Shown: positions 8,507 to 17,172, counted from the first letter of the stretch. The stretch: DNA of 64,000 bases from Anaerostipes rhamnosivorans (GCF_005280655.1 NZ_CP040058.1:28501-92500); one strand, 5' to 3'. Notes: generated by a model not told the origin, from the letters alone. A program made the numbers and translations.

Positions 8507-9403
8507 ATGAAAAATAAAATTGGGCTGCAAACAGCATATTGGAATGGAACAACTCCTAAATTAGATATTTATCAAATAGTTGATTTAACAAAGAAATCTA
8601 ATATGGATACCATTGAACTGAAAGCAGGTGATTTTGTACCATTAACTGTAGAAGAACGCGACAAACTTCGTAATTATATTAAAGATGCAGGCCTTTCAGT
8701 AACGATTAACGGGACTGGACTTAGGCCGGAAAGAGATGTTTCCAGTTCTGAAAAAGAATATCATGAGGCTGGTATCAGACATTTATGTAATATGCTGGAT
8801 CTTTGTGCAGAGATGGGCGCGAAATTGTTTTCTGGAATACCTTATGGACTATGGAATACACGTCCCGATGGAGAGAATGTTACAGAAATTAAAAAGGTCC
8901 GTACGGCAAATGCAATAAAAGGATTAACAAAAGTTGCTAAACATGCAGAAGAAGTTGGAGTGACCATCTGTTTGGAGATTGTGAATCGTTTTGAACAGTA
9001 TACAGCCAATACTGCCGAAGAGGGAATTGCAATATGCGAGGCTGTCAACAATGACTATTGTAAGCTGCTTTTGGATACATTCCATATGAACATTGAAGAA
9101 GATTATATTCCGGAAGCCATTCGTAATGCCCATGAAAAAGGGTATTTGGGATATCTGCATATCGGAGAGAGCAACCGGAAAATCCCTGTAGGAGAAAAGA
9201 AGACTAATATTGATTGGCAGGCTATTGCAAAAACAATAAAAGATATATGTTTTGAAGGGCCGTTAGTAATGGAGCCATTTGTTCTTGATAAGTCTGCAAG
9301 TGCAAAGAGTGTCTCGCTTTGGAGAACTATCAAAAAGGCAGATGATATTGACGGACTTGTCGCTGATGCTGCAGCAGGGGTGAAATATTTAAGAAGTTTA
9401 TAG
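8507..9403 (+). CDS. Sugar phosphate isomerase/epimerase family (tagatose/psicose 3-epimerase-like)
   Basis: A 298-residue AP-endonuclease-2-type TIM barrel. CLEIVNRFEQY, LLDTFHMNIEE, HIGESNR and the late VMEPF carry the Glu, Asp, His and Glu expected to bind the divalent metal in D-tagatose/D-psicose 3-epimerases. The family epimerises free ketohexoses at C3 or isomerises related sugars. GAGGAG precedes the ATG. With the Rpe-like protein at 6216 and the PHI at 7926, the operon has three enzymes able to rearrange C2-C4 of a ketohexose. Confidence 0.8.
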   Translation: MKNKIGLQTAYWNGTTPKLDIYQIVDLTKKSNMDTIELKAGDFVPLTVEERDKLRNYIKDAGLSVTINGTGLRPERDVSSSEKEYHEAGIRHLCNMLDLCAEMGAKLFSGIPYGLWNTRPDGENVTEIKKVRTANAIKGLTKVAKHAEEVGVTICLEIVNRFEQYTANTAEEGIAICEAVNNDYCKLLLDTFHMNIEEDYIPEAIRNAHEKGYLGYLHIGESNRKIPVGEKKTNIDWQAIAKTIKDICFEGPLVMEPFVLDKSASAKSVSLWRTIKKADDIDGLVADAAAGVKYLRSL

Positions 9404-9421
9404 TGACTGGAGGAAAAAAGC

Positions 9422-10351
9422 ATGATCACAACGGTAACGTTAAATGCTTCTATCGATAAAGCCTATCATTTGACCCAAAGAATTGAAAATGGTACTGTAA
9501 TGCGTGTAGCAAATACATACAACAGTGCCGGCGGAAAAGGGCTGAACGTGGCAAGGGTGGCCAGGCTTTGCGGCGCTGATGTAAAGGCAGCCGGTCTTGT
9601 CGGCGGATATAATGGCCAATATTTAGAATCACTTTTGGAGTCTGATGGCATTCCTTTTGAGTTTGAACACATTAATGGTGAAACAAGAAGCTGTATTAAT
9701 ATTTTGGATCCGGGTTATGGTTCTACAGAGTATCTGGAAGCGGGATGTGATGTCACTCCAGAGGAGGAAACTGCATTTCTAAAAAAATTTCCTGAAATTA
9801 TCATAGATAGCGATGTCATAACAATTTCTGGAAGCGCGCCCAACGGAATGGGTAAGGATATATACCAGAAGATGGTGCAGATTGTAAAAGATCAAGGAAA
9901 AAAGGTTATCTTAGATACTAGCGGAGAATATTTGGAAGAAGGTCTCAAAAGTATTCCGACTATGGTCAAGCCTAATAAAGATGAAATAGAAATGCTTTTT
10001 AATATTAAGATTCACAGCCAGATAGATGTTATTAAATATGCCAGGAAGATCTATGAAAAGGGAATTCCATATGTGGTTATTTCTCTCGGAGGAGATGGGG
10101 CTTTGCTTGTATGCGAAAAAGGGATCTATCAAGGAAGGCCGCCCGAAATAGAAGTGGTAAATACAGTAGGATGCGGGGACTCAATGGTCGGGGCTTTTGC
10201 AGTGGGATTAGAACGCAATATGGAGCCGGAGGATATTTTAAAGTATGCAGTTGCCGTTGCGTCGGCTAACGCACTTTCCCCCAAGACTGGAACCCTTGAA
10301 CCTGTGAAAAGAGATGAGATTATCCAAAATGTTAAGATTATAAAACTATGA
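9422..10351 (+). CDS. 1-phosphofructokinase / tagatose-6-phosphate kinase family
   Basis: A 309-residue PfkB-family sugar kinase. GGKGLNVARVARL at residues 38-50 and NTVGCGDSMVGAFAVG near the C-terminus are the two PfkB signatures; the Asp of GCGDS is the catalytic base. The N-terminus MITTVTLNASIDKAY is typical of FruK/LacC. It would phosphorylate a ketohexose phosphate to a 1,6-bisphosphate, feeding the aldolase at 10553. The ATG is preceded by GGAGG. FruK and LacC cannot be separated by eye. Confidence 0.85.
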   Translation: MITTVTLNASIDKAYHLTQRIENGTVMRVANTYNSAGGKGLNVARVARLCGADVKAAGLVGGYNGQYLESLLESDGIPFEFEHINGETRSCINILDPGYGSTEYLEAGCDVTPEEETAFLKKFPEIIIDSDVITISGSAPNGMGKDIYQKMVQIVKDQGKKVILDTSGEYLEEGLKSIPTMVKPNKDEIEMLFNIKIHSQIDVIKYARKIYEKGIPYVVISLGGDGALLVCEKGIYQGRPPEIEVVNTVGCGDSMVGAFAVGLERNMEPEDILKYAVAVASANALSPKTGTLEPVKRDEIIQNVKIIKL

Positions 10352-10552
10352 CATTTTCCACATAATTTCCGTTCAGCTCTTAGAATGCTTCACTCCAATC
10401 ATGTAGAAAATGGACGTAATGTCTGCTGGAGAAGGGTTTCTGTCAAAAGAAAGGCCTCCTTCCAACAATAAAGAAAAACTATCGCAGGTGGCGCATTTTA
10501 GTTTGTAGCGGCCTGCCAGATAAGGTATGATATCCAGAAAGGGGATAGACTT

Positions 10553-11401
10553 ATGTTGGTAACATCAAATGAAATATTGCTGAAAGCACAGGCTGGGGGA
10601 TATGCAGTAGGTGCATTCAATGTAGAGAACATGGAAATGGTACAGGCAGTTTTAGAAGCAGCCGAGGAATTAAAGTCACCTGTCATTATGCAGACCACCC
10701 CGTCTACTGTAACATATGCGGGACTCGATTATTATCTTGCGAATGTCAAGACGGCTGCAAAGAGAGGATCTGTACCCGTGGTGATGCATTTAGATCACGG
10801 AAATAGTTTTGAGCTTGCGATGCAGGCATTGAGAGCAGGATATACTTCAATCATGATTGATGGTTCCCATGAGTCATTTGAGAAGAATATTTCTGTCAGT
10901 AAGGCAGTGACAGAGGCCTGTCATCCATCAGAAATTTCTGTAGAAGCAGAACTTGGAAAAGTTGGAGGAAAAGAAGATGATTTAGATGGTGGAGATGACA
11001 ATCCATATACAGATCCACAGGAGGCAAAGGAATTTGTAGAGAGAACAGGGGTTGATTCTCTGGCAGTTGGAATTGGTACGGCCCATGGGGTATATAAAGG
11101 GGAACCAAACATTCAGTTTGACATCTTAAGCCAGATTAAAGAGGTCGTAGACATTCCCCTCGTTCTTCATGGAACAAGTGGTGTGCCGGACGAAGCAGTA
11201 AAAGAGTGTATTAAACGAGGAATCTGCAAAGTAAATTATGCTACAGACCTTCGCATTGCATATACAAAAGGAGTTAAAGAAATCCTCGCTGAAAATCCTG
11301 ATACCATTGATCCTAAAAATTATGGTGCGGCAGGACGTAAAGAAGTAAAAAAGTATGTTATGAGTAAAATGAAGGTTTGTGGAAGTGTGGGAAAAGCATA
11401 A
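10553..11401 (+). CDS. Class II fructose/tagatose-bisphosphate aldolase (GatY/FbaA family)
   Basis: A 282-residue zinc aldolase. Zinc-binding and catalytic segments are HLDHGNS, VEAELGKVGG, GIGTAHGVYKG and LVLHGTSGV. The length fits the GatY/KbaY branch. It would split a ketohexose-1,6-bisphosphate into DHAP and glyceraldehyde-3-phosphate. It ends the catabolic operon. The 201-base gap before it has AAAGGGG next to the ATG but no clear terminator; a weak TTGTAG/TATGAT pair near 10502-10530 might give it a separate promoter. Confidence 0.88.
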   Translation: MLVTSNEILLKAQAGGYAVGAFNVENMEMVQAVLEAAEELKSPVIMQTTPSTVTYAGLDYYLANVKTAAKRGSVPVVMHLDHGNSFELAMQALRAGYTSIMIDGSHESFEKNISVSKAVTEACHPSEISVEAELGKVGGKEDDLDGGDDNPYTDPQEAKEFVERTGVDSLAVGIGTAHGVYKGEPNIQFDILSQIKEVVDIPLVLHGTSGVPDEAVKECIKRGICKVNYATDLRIAYTKGVKEILAENPDTIDPKNYGAAGRKEVKKYVMSKMKVCGSVGKA

Positions 11402-11416
11402 AGACGAAATAGAAAT

Positions 11417-11460
11417 TATACAAAGAGAGGAAGCCTTAAAATGCTTCCTCTCTTTGTATA
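11417..11460. terminator. 18-bp hairpin between convergent genes
   Basis: Arms 11417-11434 and 11443-11460 pair perfectly over 18 bp with an 8-base loop. The downstream arm ends TTTGTATA and there is no pure T run. The position between the aldolase (ending 11401) and lacI (ending 11491, opposite strand) suggests a bidirectional terminator. Confidence 0.7.
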
Positions 11461-11490
11461 TATGCTCAGCGGATGTAAGCGTATTTAATT

Positions 11491-12579
11491 CTAGGTATTG
11501 TTTTTCGCTTTTCCAGTAGAATTGCGGACGATCAGCTCCGGTTCATATTCCAGTCTCATAATGTAATGATGCTTGGACAGGCCGTCTTTTTGGGCATTCT
11601 TTTTATAAATAATATCCACCGCTTCCTTGCCTTTAAAAGCAGCCGCGTGCTCGATGGTTGTTAGTGAGATCTGAGGCATGCCTGAGAGAGGGATATTATC
11701 AAAACCGCAGACTGAAAAGTCTCCAGGTACCTTGTAGCCGTGGTCTGTGATGGCAGCCATGGTACCGAAGGCTGTCATGTCATTATTGCCTACAAAGGCA
11801 GTGGACTTTGTATTGTTTTCGAGAGCTTTTGAGACCAGATCATAACCGTTTAGATACTCGGAATTATCCGGCGTGTATCTGGAATAAGTAGAGAATTTGG
11901 AGGACAGCACTTCAATATTATTTAAGTCCATGTTGTAAGCCTTAAAGCTATTCTTTAACCCTTCAAGCCTGTGGAGCCTTCCAATCTCCTTTTGTTTGAT
12001 CGGAGCTGAGACAAAGGAAATATGTGTATGTCCCAGTGAGATTAAATACTCCCCGAGTATAAAGCCGGGCTTTTTGCTGTCCAGTTCAACGGAATCAAAC
12101 CTGGAGCCCTCAGGCTTATCCCCGATGGATACCATAGGGACAGATTTAGACAGGTTATTGATCTCCGAGATCTTGGAGGAAGGAGGATATAAAAAGATAA
12201 TGCCGCTTAAGTCAAAATTAGACAGCATCTTAATATAGTACTCCTCCTGTGAAACGTCACGGATCGTGGACACGGAAAAAACAGTATAACCATATTCCCT
12301 TGCGCGTTCCGTGATGGAATGGATCAGCATAGAGTAGTATCCATTGGAAAGGATCGGACAGATCACAATGATCGTCTTGGAAAGTGCAGAAGCTTTCTTT
12401 AAGGAATTCTTCTCCGGTTTCTTATATCCAAGTTCTTTGGCGGCAGCTCTTACCTTATCTACGGTTTCCTTTGAAAATGATACGTGGGGTTTGCTGCTTA
12501 AGATCATAGAAACACTGGACTGGGAGAGTCCTGTGTATTCTGCGATATCCCTTGTAGTGACCTTATTTCTCTTTCCCAT
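11491..12579 (-). CDS. LacI-family transcription regulator
   Basis: A 362-residue repressor. The N-terminal HTH contains TTRDIAEYTGLSQSSVS, followed by a hinge and a periplasmic-binding-like sugar-sensing domain (VPMVSIGD, TAFVGNNDMTAFG, VCGFDNIPLSG, SLTTIEH). AGGAGGGGG precedes the ATG on the reverse strand. It is divergent from the GlpA-like operon at 12889, and the gap between them holds repeated TGATTA motifs and a promoter. It therefore most likely controls that operon and itself. The effector is unknown. Confidence 0.88.
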   Translation of the reverse strand: MGKRNKVTTRDIAEYTGLSQSSVSMILSSKPHVSFSKETVDKVRAAAKELGYKKPEKNSLKKASALSKTIIVICPILSNGYYSMLIHSITERAREYGYTVFSVSTIRDVSQEEYYIKMLSNFDLSGIIFLYPPSSKISEINNLSKSVPMVSIGDKPEGSRFDSVELDSKKPGFILGEYLISLGHTHISFVSAPIKQKEIGRLHRLEGLKNSFKAYNMDLNNIEVLSSKFSTYSRYTPDNSEYLNGYDLVSKALENNTKSTAFVGNNDMTAFGTMAAITDHGYKVPGDFSVCGFDNIPLSGMPQISLTTIEHAAAFKGKEAVDIIYKKNAQKDGLSKHHYIMRLEYEPELIVRNSTGKAKNNT

Positions 12580-12620
12580 ATTGCCCCCTCCTGTGAAATG
12601 GAAAAATCTTCGATTTATTT

Positions 12621-12838
12621 TGATTAATAAAAATTACTAATTGAAACTTTTTATTGATTATTAATATTATACTAATGATTAATAGTAAACACAAGGAAAA
12701 ACGGGGAAAGGGTTTGTTTTCTAAAAAACAAAAGCCAAAATGGGCAGTTAATCAACGGATAATGATTAATCAGAAGTGGCCAAAAACCGCATGAAATGGG
12801 CGTTTCTCAGGTTTGACACAGTGAAATTATTATGATTA
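12621..12838. promoter_or_regulatory. Cluster of TGATTA operator-like motifs between lacI and the glp-like operon
   Basis: TGATTA occurs at 12621, 12655, 12676, 12763 and 12833. TTAATCA, its complement, is at 12748. At 12763-12772 the motif forms the perfect palindrome TGATTAATCA. Such clustering in a divergent intergenic region is what a LacI-family operator array looks like. This cluster and the promoter at 12813 account for most of the 309-base gap 12580-12888. Confidence 0.45.
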
Positions 12839-12841
12839 GAT
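12813..12841 (+). promoter_or_regulatory. Promoter of the GlpA-like operon
   Basis: A consensus TTGACA (12813-12818) is followed 17 bases later by TTAGAT (12836-12841). The weak -10 overlaps a TGATTA motif, so the LacI-type regulator could block it. The GTG start lies about 48 bases downstream. Confidence 0.5.
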
Positions 12842-12888
12842 AAGGTCAGTAAGACAAACAGGGATTCAGTCGAAGGAGGATAAGAACA

Positions 12889-14328
12889 GTGTATGATGTA
12901 GCGATTATAGGTGCGGGGATTACAGGATGTTCCATCGCATACGAATTAGGAAAGTATAATGTAAATGCAGTGGTCATTGAAAAAGAGAATGATGTGGCTG
13001 TGGGAACAACGAAAGCGAACAGTGCCATTATCCATGGAGGGTATGACCCGATACCGGGATCTCTGATGGCAAAATATAATATCAGAGGAAATCAGTACAT
13101 AAAAGAGCTGTGTAAAAAGCTGGATGTTCCATTTAAACAGATTGGAGCCCTGATTGTTGCCTTTGAAGAAAAAGAAGAAAAAACATTAGAAGAGTTAAAA
13201 CAGCGCGGAGAGAAAAACGGCGTTCCTGACATGGAGATCTGGGATCAGGAAAAATTGAGAAAAGAAGAGCCGAATGTTTCCGAGAAAGCGATCAAAGCAT
13301 TGTTTTCCCCGAATGTAGGAATCATCAGCCCGTGGGAGTTGGCGATTGCGCTGGGAGAGATGGCGGTAGAAAACGGTATTGAGTTTAAGCTGAATACGGA
13401 AGTTACAGACATCCAAAAGAACGGTGACGCCTATGAGATCAAAACAAACAACGGAACTGTGGAAGCAAAATACATCTGCAATGCAGCAGGGGTCAATGCC
13501 GACAAAGTAAACGAATACACAAATAAAAAATCTTTTACCATCGAACCGAATAAAGGAGAATACTACTTATTAGATAAAAGCCAGGGAGAACTGGTGAATC
13601 ACGTGATCTTCCAATGTCCGAACAAGGACGGAAAAGGTGTCCTCGTCTCACCGACCGTCCATGGCAACCTGATTGTAGGGCCTAACTCCCAGCCGACAGA
13701 TGGAGATGATGTGTCAACCTCAACCGATGGACTATCCTTTGTGAGAAATACAGCTTTAAAATCTGTTCCTGGTATTAACTTCAGGGAGTCTATCCGTAAT
13801 TTTGCAGGAGTCCGTGCGAGAACAAAGGAAGATGATTTCTTTATCTTTGAAGATGAAGAAAACAAAGGCTTCTTTAATATCTCAGGAATGGCTTCCCCGG
13901 GACTTTCTTCCGCACCGGCAATCGCTGTTGACCTGTTGAAGATGATGGAAGCTTCAGGACTGTCTCTGGAAGCAAAAGAAGAGTTCAAGGATGAAAGAAA
14001 AGTTAACAGATTTAAGAAGTTAAGCGATGAAGAAAGAGCTGCTTTGATCAAGGAAAATCCATTATACGGAAAAATCATCTGCCGCTGCGAGACAGTGACA
14101 GAAGGGGAGATCGTAGATGCAATCCACCGCCCAATCCCTGCAACATCCATTGATGCGGTCAAGAGAAGATGCAATGCAGGTATGGGCAGATGCCAGGGTG
14201 GTTTCTGTGGTCCGAGAGTGCAGGAGATCATCTCAAGAGAGTTAAATATTCCATTGGAAAACGTTCCACAGGACCGTGTGGGAATGAACATTATCACAGG
14301 AGAAACAAAAACAGGAGGTGCCAAATAA
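12889..14328 (+). CDS. FAD-dependent glycerol-3-phosphate dehydrogenase-like protein with BFD-type Fe-S domain (GlpA-like)
   Basis: A 479-residue flavoprotein. The FAD-binding motif GAGITGCSIAYEL is at the N-terminus, with a DAO-type fold to about residue 370. The C-terminal BFD-like [2Fe-2S] domain shows CRCETV and CNAGMGRCQGGFC. This matches GlpA-type anaerobic glycerol-3-phosphate dehydrogenases; L-2-hydroxyglutarate oxidase-like proteins are a related alternative. GTG is the start, with AAGGAGGA eight bases upstream. The stop overlaps the next ATG by one base. With the next two genes it forms a GlpA/GlpB/DUF1667 set, which would move electrons from G3P to an acceptor. Confidence 0.85.
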   Translation: MYDVAIIGAGITGCSIAYELGKYNVNAVVIEKENDVAVGTTKANSAIIHGGYDPIPGSLMAKYNIRGNQYIKELCKKLDVPFKQIGALIVAFEEKEEKTLEELKQRGEKNGVPDMEIWDQEKLRKEEPNVSEKAIKALFSPNVGIISPWELAIALGEMAVENGIEFKLNTEVTDIQKNGDAYEIKTNNGTVEAKYICNAAGVNADKVNEYTNKKSFTIEPNKGEYYLLDKSQGELVNHVIFQCPNKDGKGVLVSPTVHGNLIVGPNSQPTDGDDVSTSTDGLSFVRNTALKSVPGINFRESIRNFAGVRARTKEDDFFIFEDEENKGFFNISGMASPGLSSAPAIAVDLLKMMEASGLSLEAKEEFKDERKVNRFKKLSDEERAALIKENPLYGKIICRCETVTEGEIVDAIHRPIPATSIDAVKRRCNAGMGRCQGGFCGPRVQEIISRELNIPLENVPQDRVGMNIITGETKTGGAK

Positions 14329-15593
14329 TGAAGTATGATGTGATCGTAGTCGGAGGAGGACCGGCAGGACTTGCAGCCGCAGTGGAAGCAAGCAAGAATG
14401 GTGCCGATAAAATCTTAGTGGTAGAACGTGACCAGGAACTTGGCGGAATCTTAAACCAGTGTATCCACAATGGATTTGGTCTTCATTACTTTAAAGAGGA
14501 ACTGACCGGACCGGAATATGCCAATAAATTTATCGAGATGTTAGAGCAGACCAACATTGAAGTGATGCTGGATACGATGGTGCTGGATGTGGATGAAGAT
14601 AAGAAATGCGTCCACGCTATGAATAAGAAAAATGGATATATGGTACTGGAAGGCAAGGCCCTGATCTTAAATATGGGCTGCAGGGAGAGAACCAGAGGAG
14701 CGATCGCAATTCCTGGAGACCGTCCGGCTGGAGTATTCACTGCCGGTGCCGCTCAGAGATATGTCAACATTGAAGGATACATGGTCGGGAAAAAGGTCCT
14801 GATCTTAGGTTCAGGAGATATCGGCCTTATCATGGCAAGGCGTATGAGTTTAGAGGGTGCTAAAGTCGTAGGATGTGTAGAACTCTGTCCATATTCTAAT
14901 GGTCTTACTAGAAATATTGTACAGTGCCTGGAAGATTATGATATCCCTCTATACTTATCTCACACCATTACGGATATCAAAGGGGATAAGAGAGTAGAGC
15001 AGGTTGTCGTACAGAAGGTGGATGAAAAGAACCAGCCGATCCCGGGTACTGAGATCACATTTGACGTAGATACTGTACTGTTATCTGTAGGGCTGATTCC
15101 GGAGAATGAGCTTACAAGGGCAGCAGGTATCACAATGGACCCAAGGACAAATGGGCCGGTGGTATTTGAAAATATGGAGACATCCGCAGAAGGTGTTTTT
15201 GCAAGCGGAAATGTTGTGCACGTCCATGACCTGGTAGACTTCGTAACTGCCGAGAGCCAGAAAGCAGGAAGAAGTGCCGCTGCATATGTAAAGAACGGTG
15301 AGACCGAAGACCAGACTTATATTGAACTGAAAAACGGTGACTGTGTAGGATATACGGTTCCTCAGAAAGTCCGTCCTTCCAATGTGGATAAGATGGTGGA
15401 AGTGATGTTCCGTGTGCGTAACGTATACAAAGACGTGGCCATTAAGGTTACTTCCGGAGGAGAAGAATTGGCTTCCTTTAAGCGGGAACACATGGCTCCG
15501 GGTGAGATGGAGAAAATCGTGATTCCAAAGGCATTTTTGGAGAAGGTGAAGAATGGCGAGATCACTGTGTCTGTAGAAAAGGTAGGTGCTTAA
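14328..15593 (+). CDS. NAD(P)/FAD-dependent oxidoreductase (GlpB-like partner)
   Basis: A 421-residue two-dinucleotide-binding flavoprotein. VVGGGPAGLAAAVEA at the N-terminus binds FAD and VLILGSGDIGLIMARR near residue 160 binds a second nucleotide. ASGNVVHVHDLVDFV lies in the second FAD contact. The ATG at 14328 overlaps the previous stop (TAATG) and has AGGAGGTG seven bases upstream; the longer frame from 14169 lies inside the previous gene. It is the usual neighbour of GlpA-like and DUF1667 proteins and probably passes electrons between them and NAD or quinone. Confidence 0.85.
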   Translation: MKYDVIVVGGGPAGLAAAVEASKNGADKILVVERDQELGGILNQCIHNGFGLHYFKEELTGPEYANKFIEMLEQTNIEVMLDTMVLDVDEDKKCVHAMNKKNGYMVLEGKALILNMGCRERTRGAIAIPGDRPAGVFTAGAAQRYVNIEGYMVGKKVLILGSGDIGLIMARRMSLEGAKVVGCVELCPYSNGLTRNIVQCLEDYDIPLYLSHTITDIKGDKRVEQVVVQKVDEKNQPIPGTEITFDVDTVLLSVGLIPENELTRAAGITMDPRTNGPVVFENMETSAEGVFASGNVVHVHDLVDFVTAESQKAGRSAAAYVKNGETEDQTYIELKNGDCVGYTVPQKVRPSNVDKMVEVMFRVRNVYKDVAIKVTSGGEELASFKREHMAPGEMEKIVIPKAFLEKVKNGEITVSVEKVGA

Positions 15594-15594
15594 C

Positions 15595-15945
15595 ATGACA
15601 GATTTAATTTGTATTGTTTGTCCGAAAGGATGTCATTTAAAGGTCGATGAGGAAAATGGATATAAAGTAACCGGAAACGGATGCCCGAGAGGAGCCGTTT
15701 ACGGAGAAAAAGAATTAGTCAACCCTACCAGAGTCATTACATCTACTGTCAGAGTAGACGCAAAGACGGCCAGAAGAGTTCCGATCAAAACAAATGGCGA
15801 TATTCCAAAAGGAAAGATATATGATATCATGGATGAGCTGACCAAAGTAACAGCGAAGGCCCCGGTAAATGTCGGAGATGTCATCATTAAGGACGTTCTT
15901 GGACTGGGAGTAGATATTGTGGCAACAAAGAAAGTTACAGCATAA
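15595..15945 (+). CDS. DUF1667 protein, accessory to GlpA/GlpB-like oxidoreductase
   Basis: A 116-residue protein beginning MTDLICIVCPKGCHL. Its Cys pairs (CIVCPKGC and NGCPRG) suggest an iron-sulfur or zinc site. DUF1667 proteins are habitually encoded after GlpA- and GlpB-like flavoproteins, as here, and are thought to be a small redox subunit. The start is the ATG at 15595; an in-frame GTG at 15586 overlaps the previous gene. Confidence 0.82.
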   Translation: MTDLICIVCPKGCHLKVDEENGYKVTGNGCPRGAVYGEKELVNPTRVITSTVRVDAKTARRVPIKTNGDIPKGKIYDIMDELTKVTAKAPVNVGDVIIKDVLGLGVDIVATKKVTA

Positions 15946-15963
15946 GCATTTTAGGAGGAAAAC

Positions 15964-17007
15964 ATGAGCGTTATTACATTTATTTGTGCAGGACAGATGG
16001 CATCAGCAATTACATTTCCGGCAATGGAAAACGGACACGAGGTCCGTTTGGTAGGTTCTCCGCTGGATAGGGAGATCATTGACGGATTAAAAAAAGATAA
16101 CTTCCATATCACATTAAAGAGAACTTTACATGACGGTATCAAATACTATCAGATCGAAGAATTAGAGGAGGCTCTTGAAGGAGCGGACGCAGCGCTCTGC
16201 GGCGTCAGCAGCTTTGGTTTAGACTGGTTCTGCGATGAGATCCTGCCGGTGATTCCGGAAAGTGTACCTCTGCTTTCAGTGACAAAGGGAATGGTTGATC
16301 TGGATGATGGAACATTGGTACCTTATCCGGTGATCTTTGAGGAACGCCAGCCAGAAGGCAAGAACCTTGACATCAATGCCATCGGCGGACCTTGCACCAG
16401 CTACGAGCTGGCAGACCATGACCACAGCCATGTTGCATTCTGTGGAAAGAACATGGAAACTCTTAAGATGTTCAAAGATCTGCTTGCAACAGACTACTAT
16501 CACATTACTCTCTCCAAGGACGTTGTCGGAGTGGAATGTGCCGTAGCTATGAAGAATGCTTATGCACTTGGTGTTACTCTGGCTGTCGGCCTTTCCGAGA
16601 AGATGGAAGGAAAGATCGGTATCCAGCACTATAATTCCCAGGCTGCATTGTTCGGACAGAGCGTTAAAGAGATGACAAAGCTTCTGCAGCTGATCGGGGG
16701 AGGTCCGGAAAATATCGTGCACGGTGCCGGAGATTTATATGTAACAGTCTTCGGAGGAAGAACAAGAAAGATAGGAACCCTTCTTGGACGCGGATTAAGC
16801 TTTGACGAGGCAATGGAAGAATTACAGGGCGTGACTCTGGAATCCATTGTCATTGCAACAAGAACAGCCCGTGCCGTCAGAAAGCTTGCTGACCGCGGAG
16901 TGGTTTCATTAGACGAATTCCCGCTTTTGATGCATGTGGATTCCATCATCAATGAGGGTGCAGAAGTGAATATCCCTTGGGATGACTTCACAATGATCAA
17001 AGAATAA
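15964..17007 (+). CDS. GpsA-like dehydrogenase family protein (copy 1)
   Basis: A 347-residue protein of the NAD-dependent glycerol-3-phosphate dehydrogenase superfamily. An N-terminal Rossmann fold is followed by a helical domain with AVAMKNAYALGVTLAVGL, where Lys of the MKNAYA segment matches the catalytic Lys of GpsA. The first Gly of the nucleotide loop is Cys (ICAGQMAS); the paralog at 35116 has GAGVMAS. The segments IGGPC, ADLYVTVFGGR-type and GVTLES are shared with that paralog but not with typical GpsA. AGGAGG precedes the ATG. Because it sits beside a G3P-oxidising set, a role in polyol-phosphate metabolism is more likely than lipid synthesis. Confidence 0.7.
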   Translation: MSVITFICAGQMASAITFPAMENGHEVRLVGSPLDREIIDGLKKDNFHITLKRTLHDGIKYYQIEELEEALEGADAALCGVSSFGLDWFCDEILPVIPESVPLLSVTKGMVDLDDGTLVPYPVIFEERQPEGKNLDINAIGGPCTSYELADHDHSHVAFCGKNMETLKMFKDLLATDYYHITLSKDVVGVECAVAMKNAYALGVTLAVGLSEKMEGKIGIQHYNSQAALFGQSVKEMTKLLQLIGGGPENIVHGAGDLYVTVFGGRTRKIGTLLGRGLSFDEAMEELQGVTLESIVIATRTARAVRKLADRGVVSLDEFPLLMHVDSIINEGAEVNIPWDDFTMIKE

Positions 17008-17056
17008 ATTGTTGACCTTTTACAGGTGGCTGTTTTAAATTAACTTGATAATCCAG

Positions 17057-17090
17057 AAGGCGCTTTCCACAGTGTGGAAGGCGCCTTTTG
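17057..17090 (+). terminator. Rho-independent terminator after the glp-like operon
   Basis: AAGGCGCTTTCCAC and its near-perfect complement pair around a 3-4 base loop, with one G-U pair, and TTTT follows. It ends the operon 12889-17007. Confidence 0.85.
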
Positions 17091-17092
17091 GC

Positions 17093-17121
17093 TTGAAAGA
17101 TAAAAGATCTGGTTCTATAAT
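17093..17121 (+). promoter_or_regulatory. Promoter for the PPC protein and asnS
   Basis: TTGAAA (17093-17098) and TATAAT (17116-17121) are spaced by 17 bases, directly after the preceding terminator and about 50 bases before the ATG at 17173. Confidence 0.75.
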
Positions 17122-17172
17122 GAAGAAAGATACAGCTTGTTTAAGAACATAAAATAATAAGGAGGATTTCTC

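Noticed and set aside
13599..14324. 241-codon reverse-strand open frame
   Set aside because: It lies fully inside the GlpA-like gene, which has clear FAD and Fe-S motifs. The reverse frame has no ribosome site or family features.
15081..15596. 171-codon reverse-strand open frame
   Set aside because: Antisense to the GlpB-like gene with no recognisable motif; a coding shadow.
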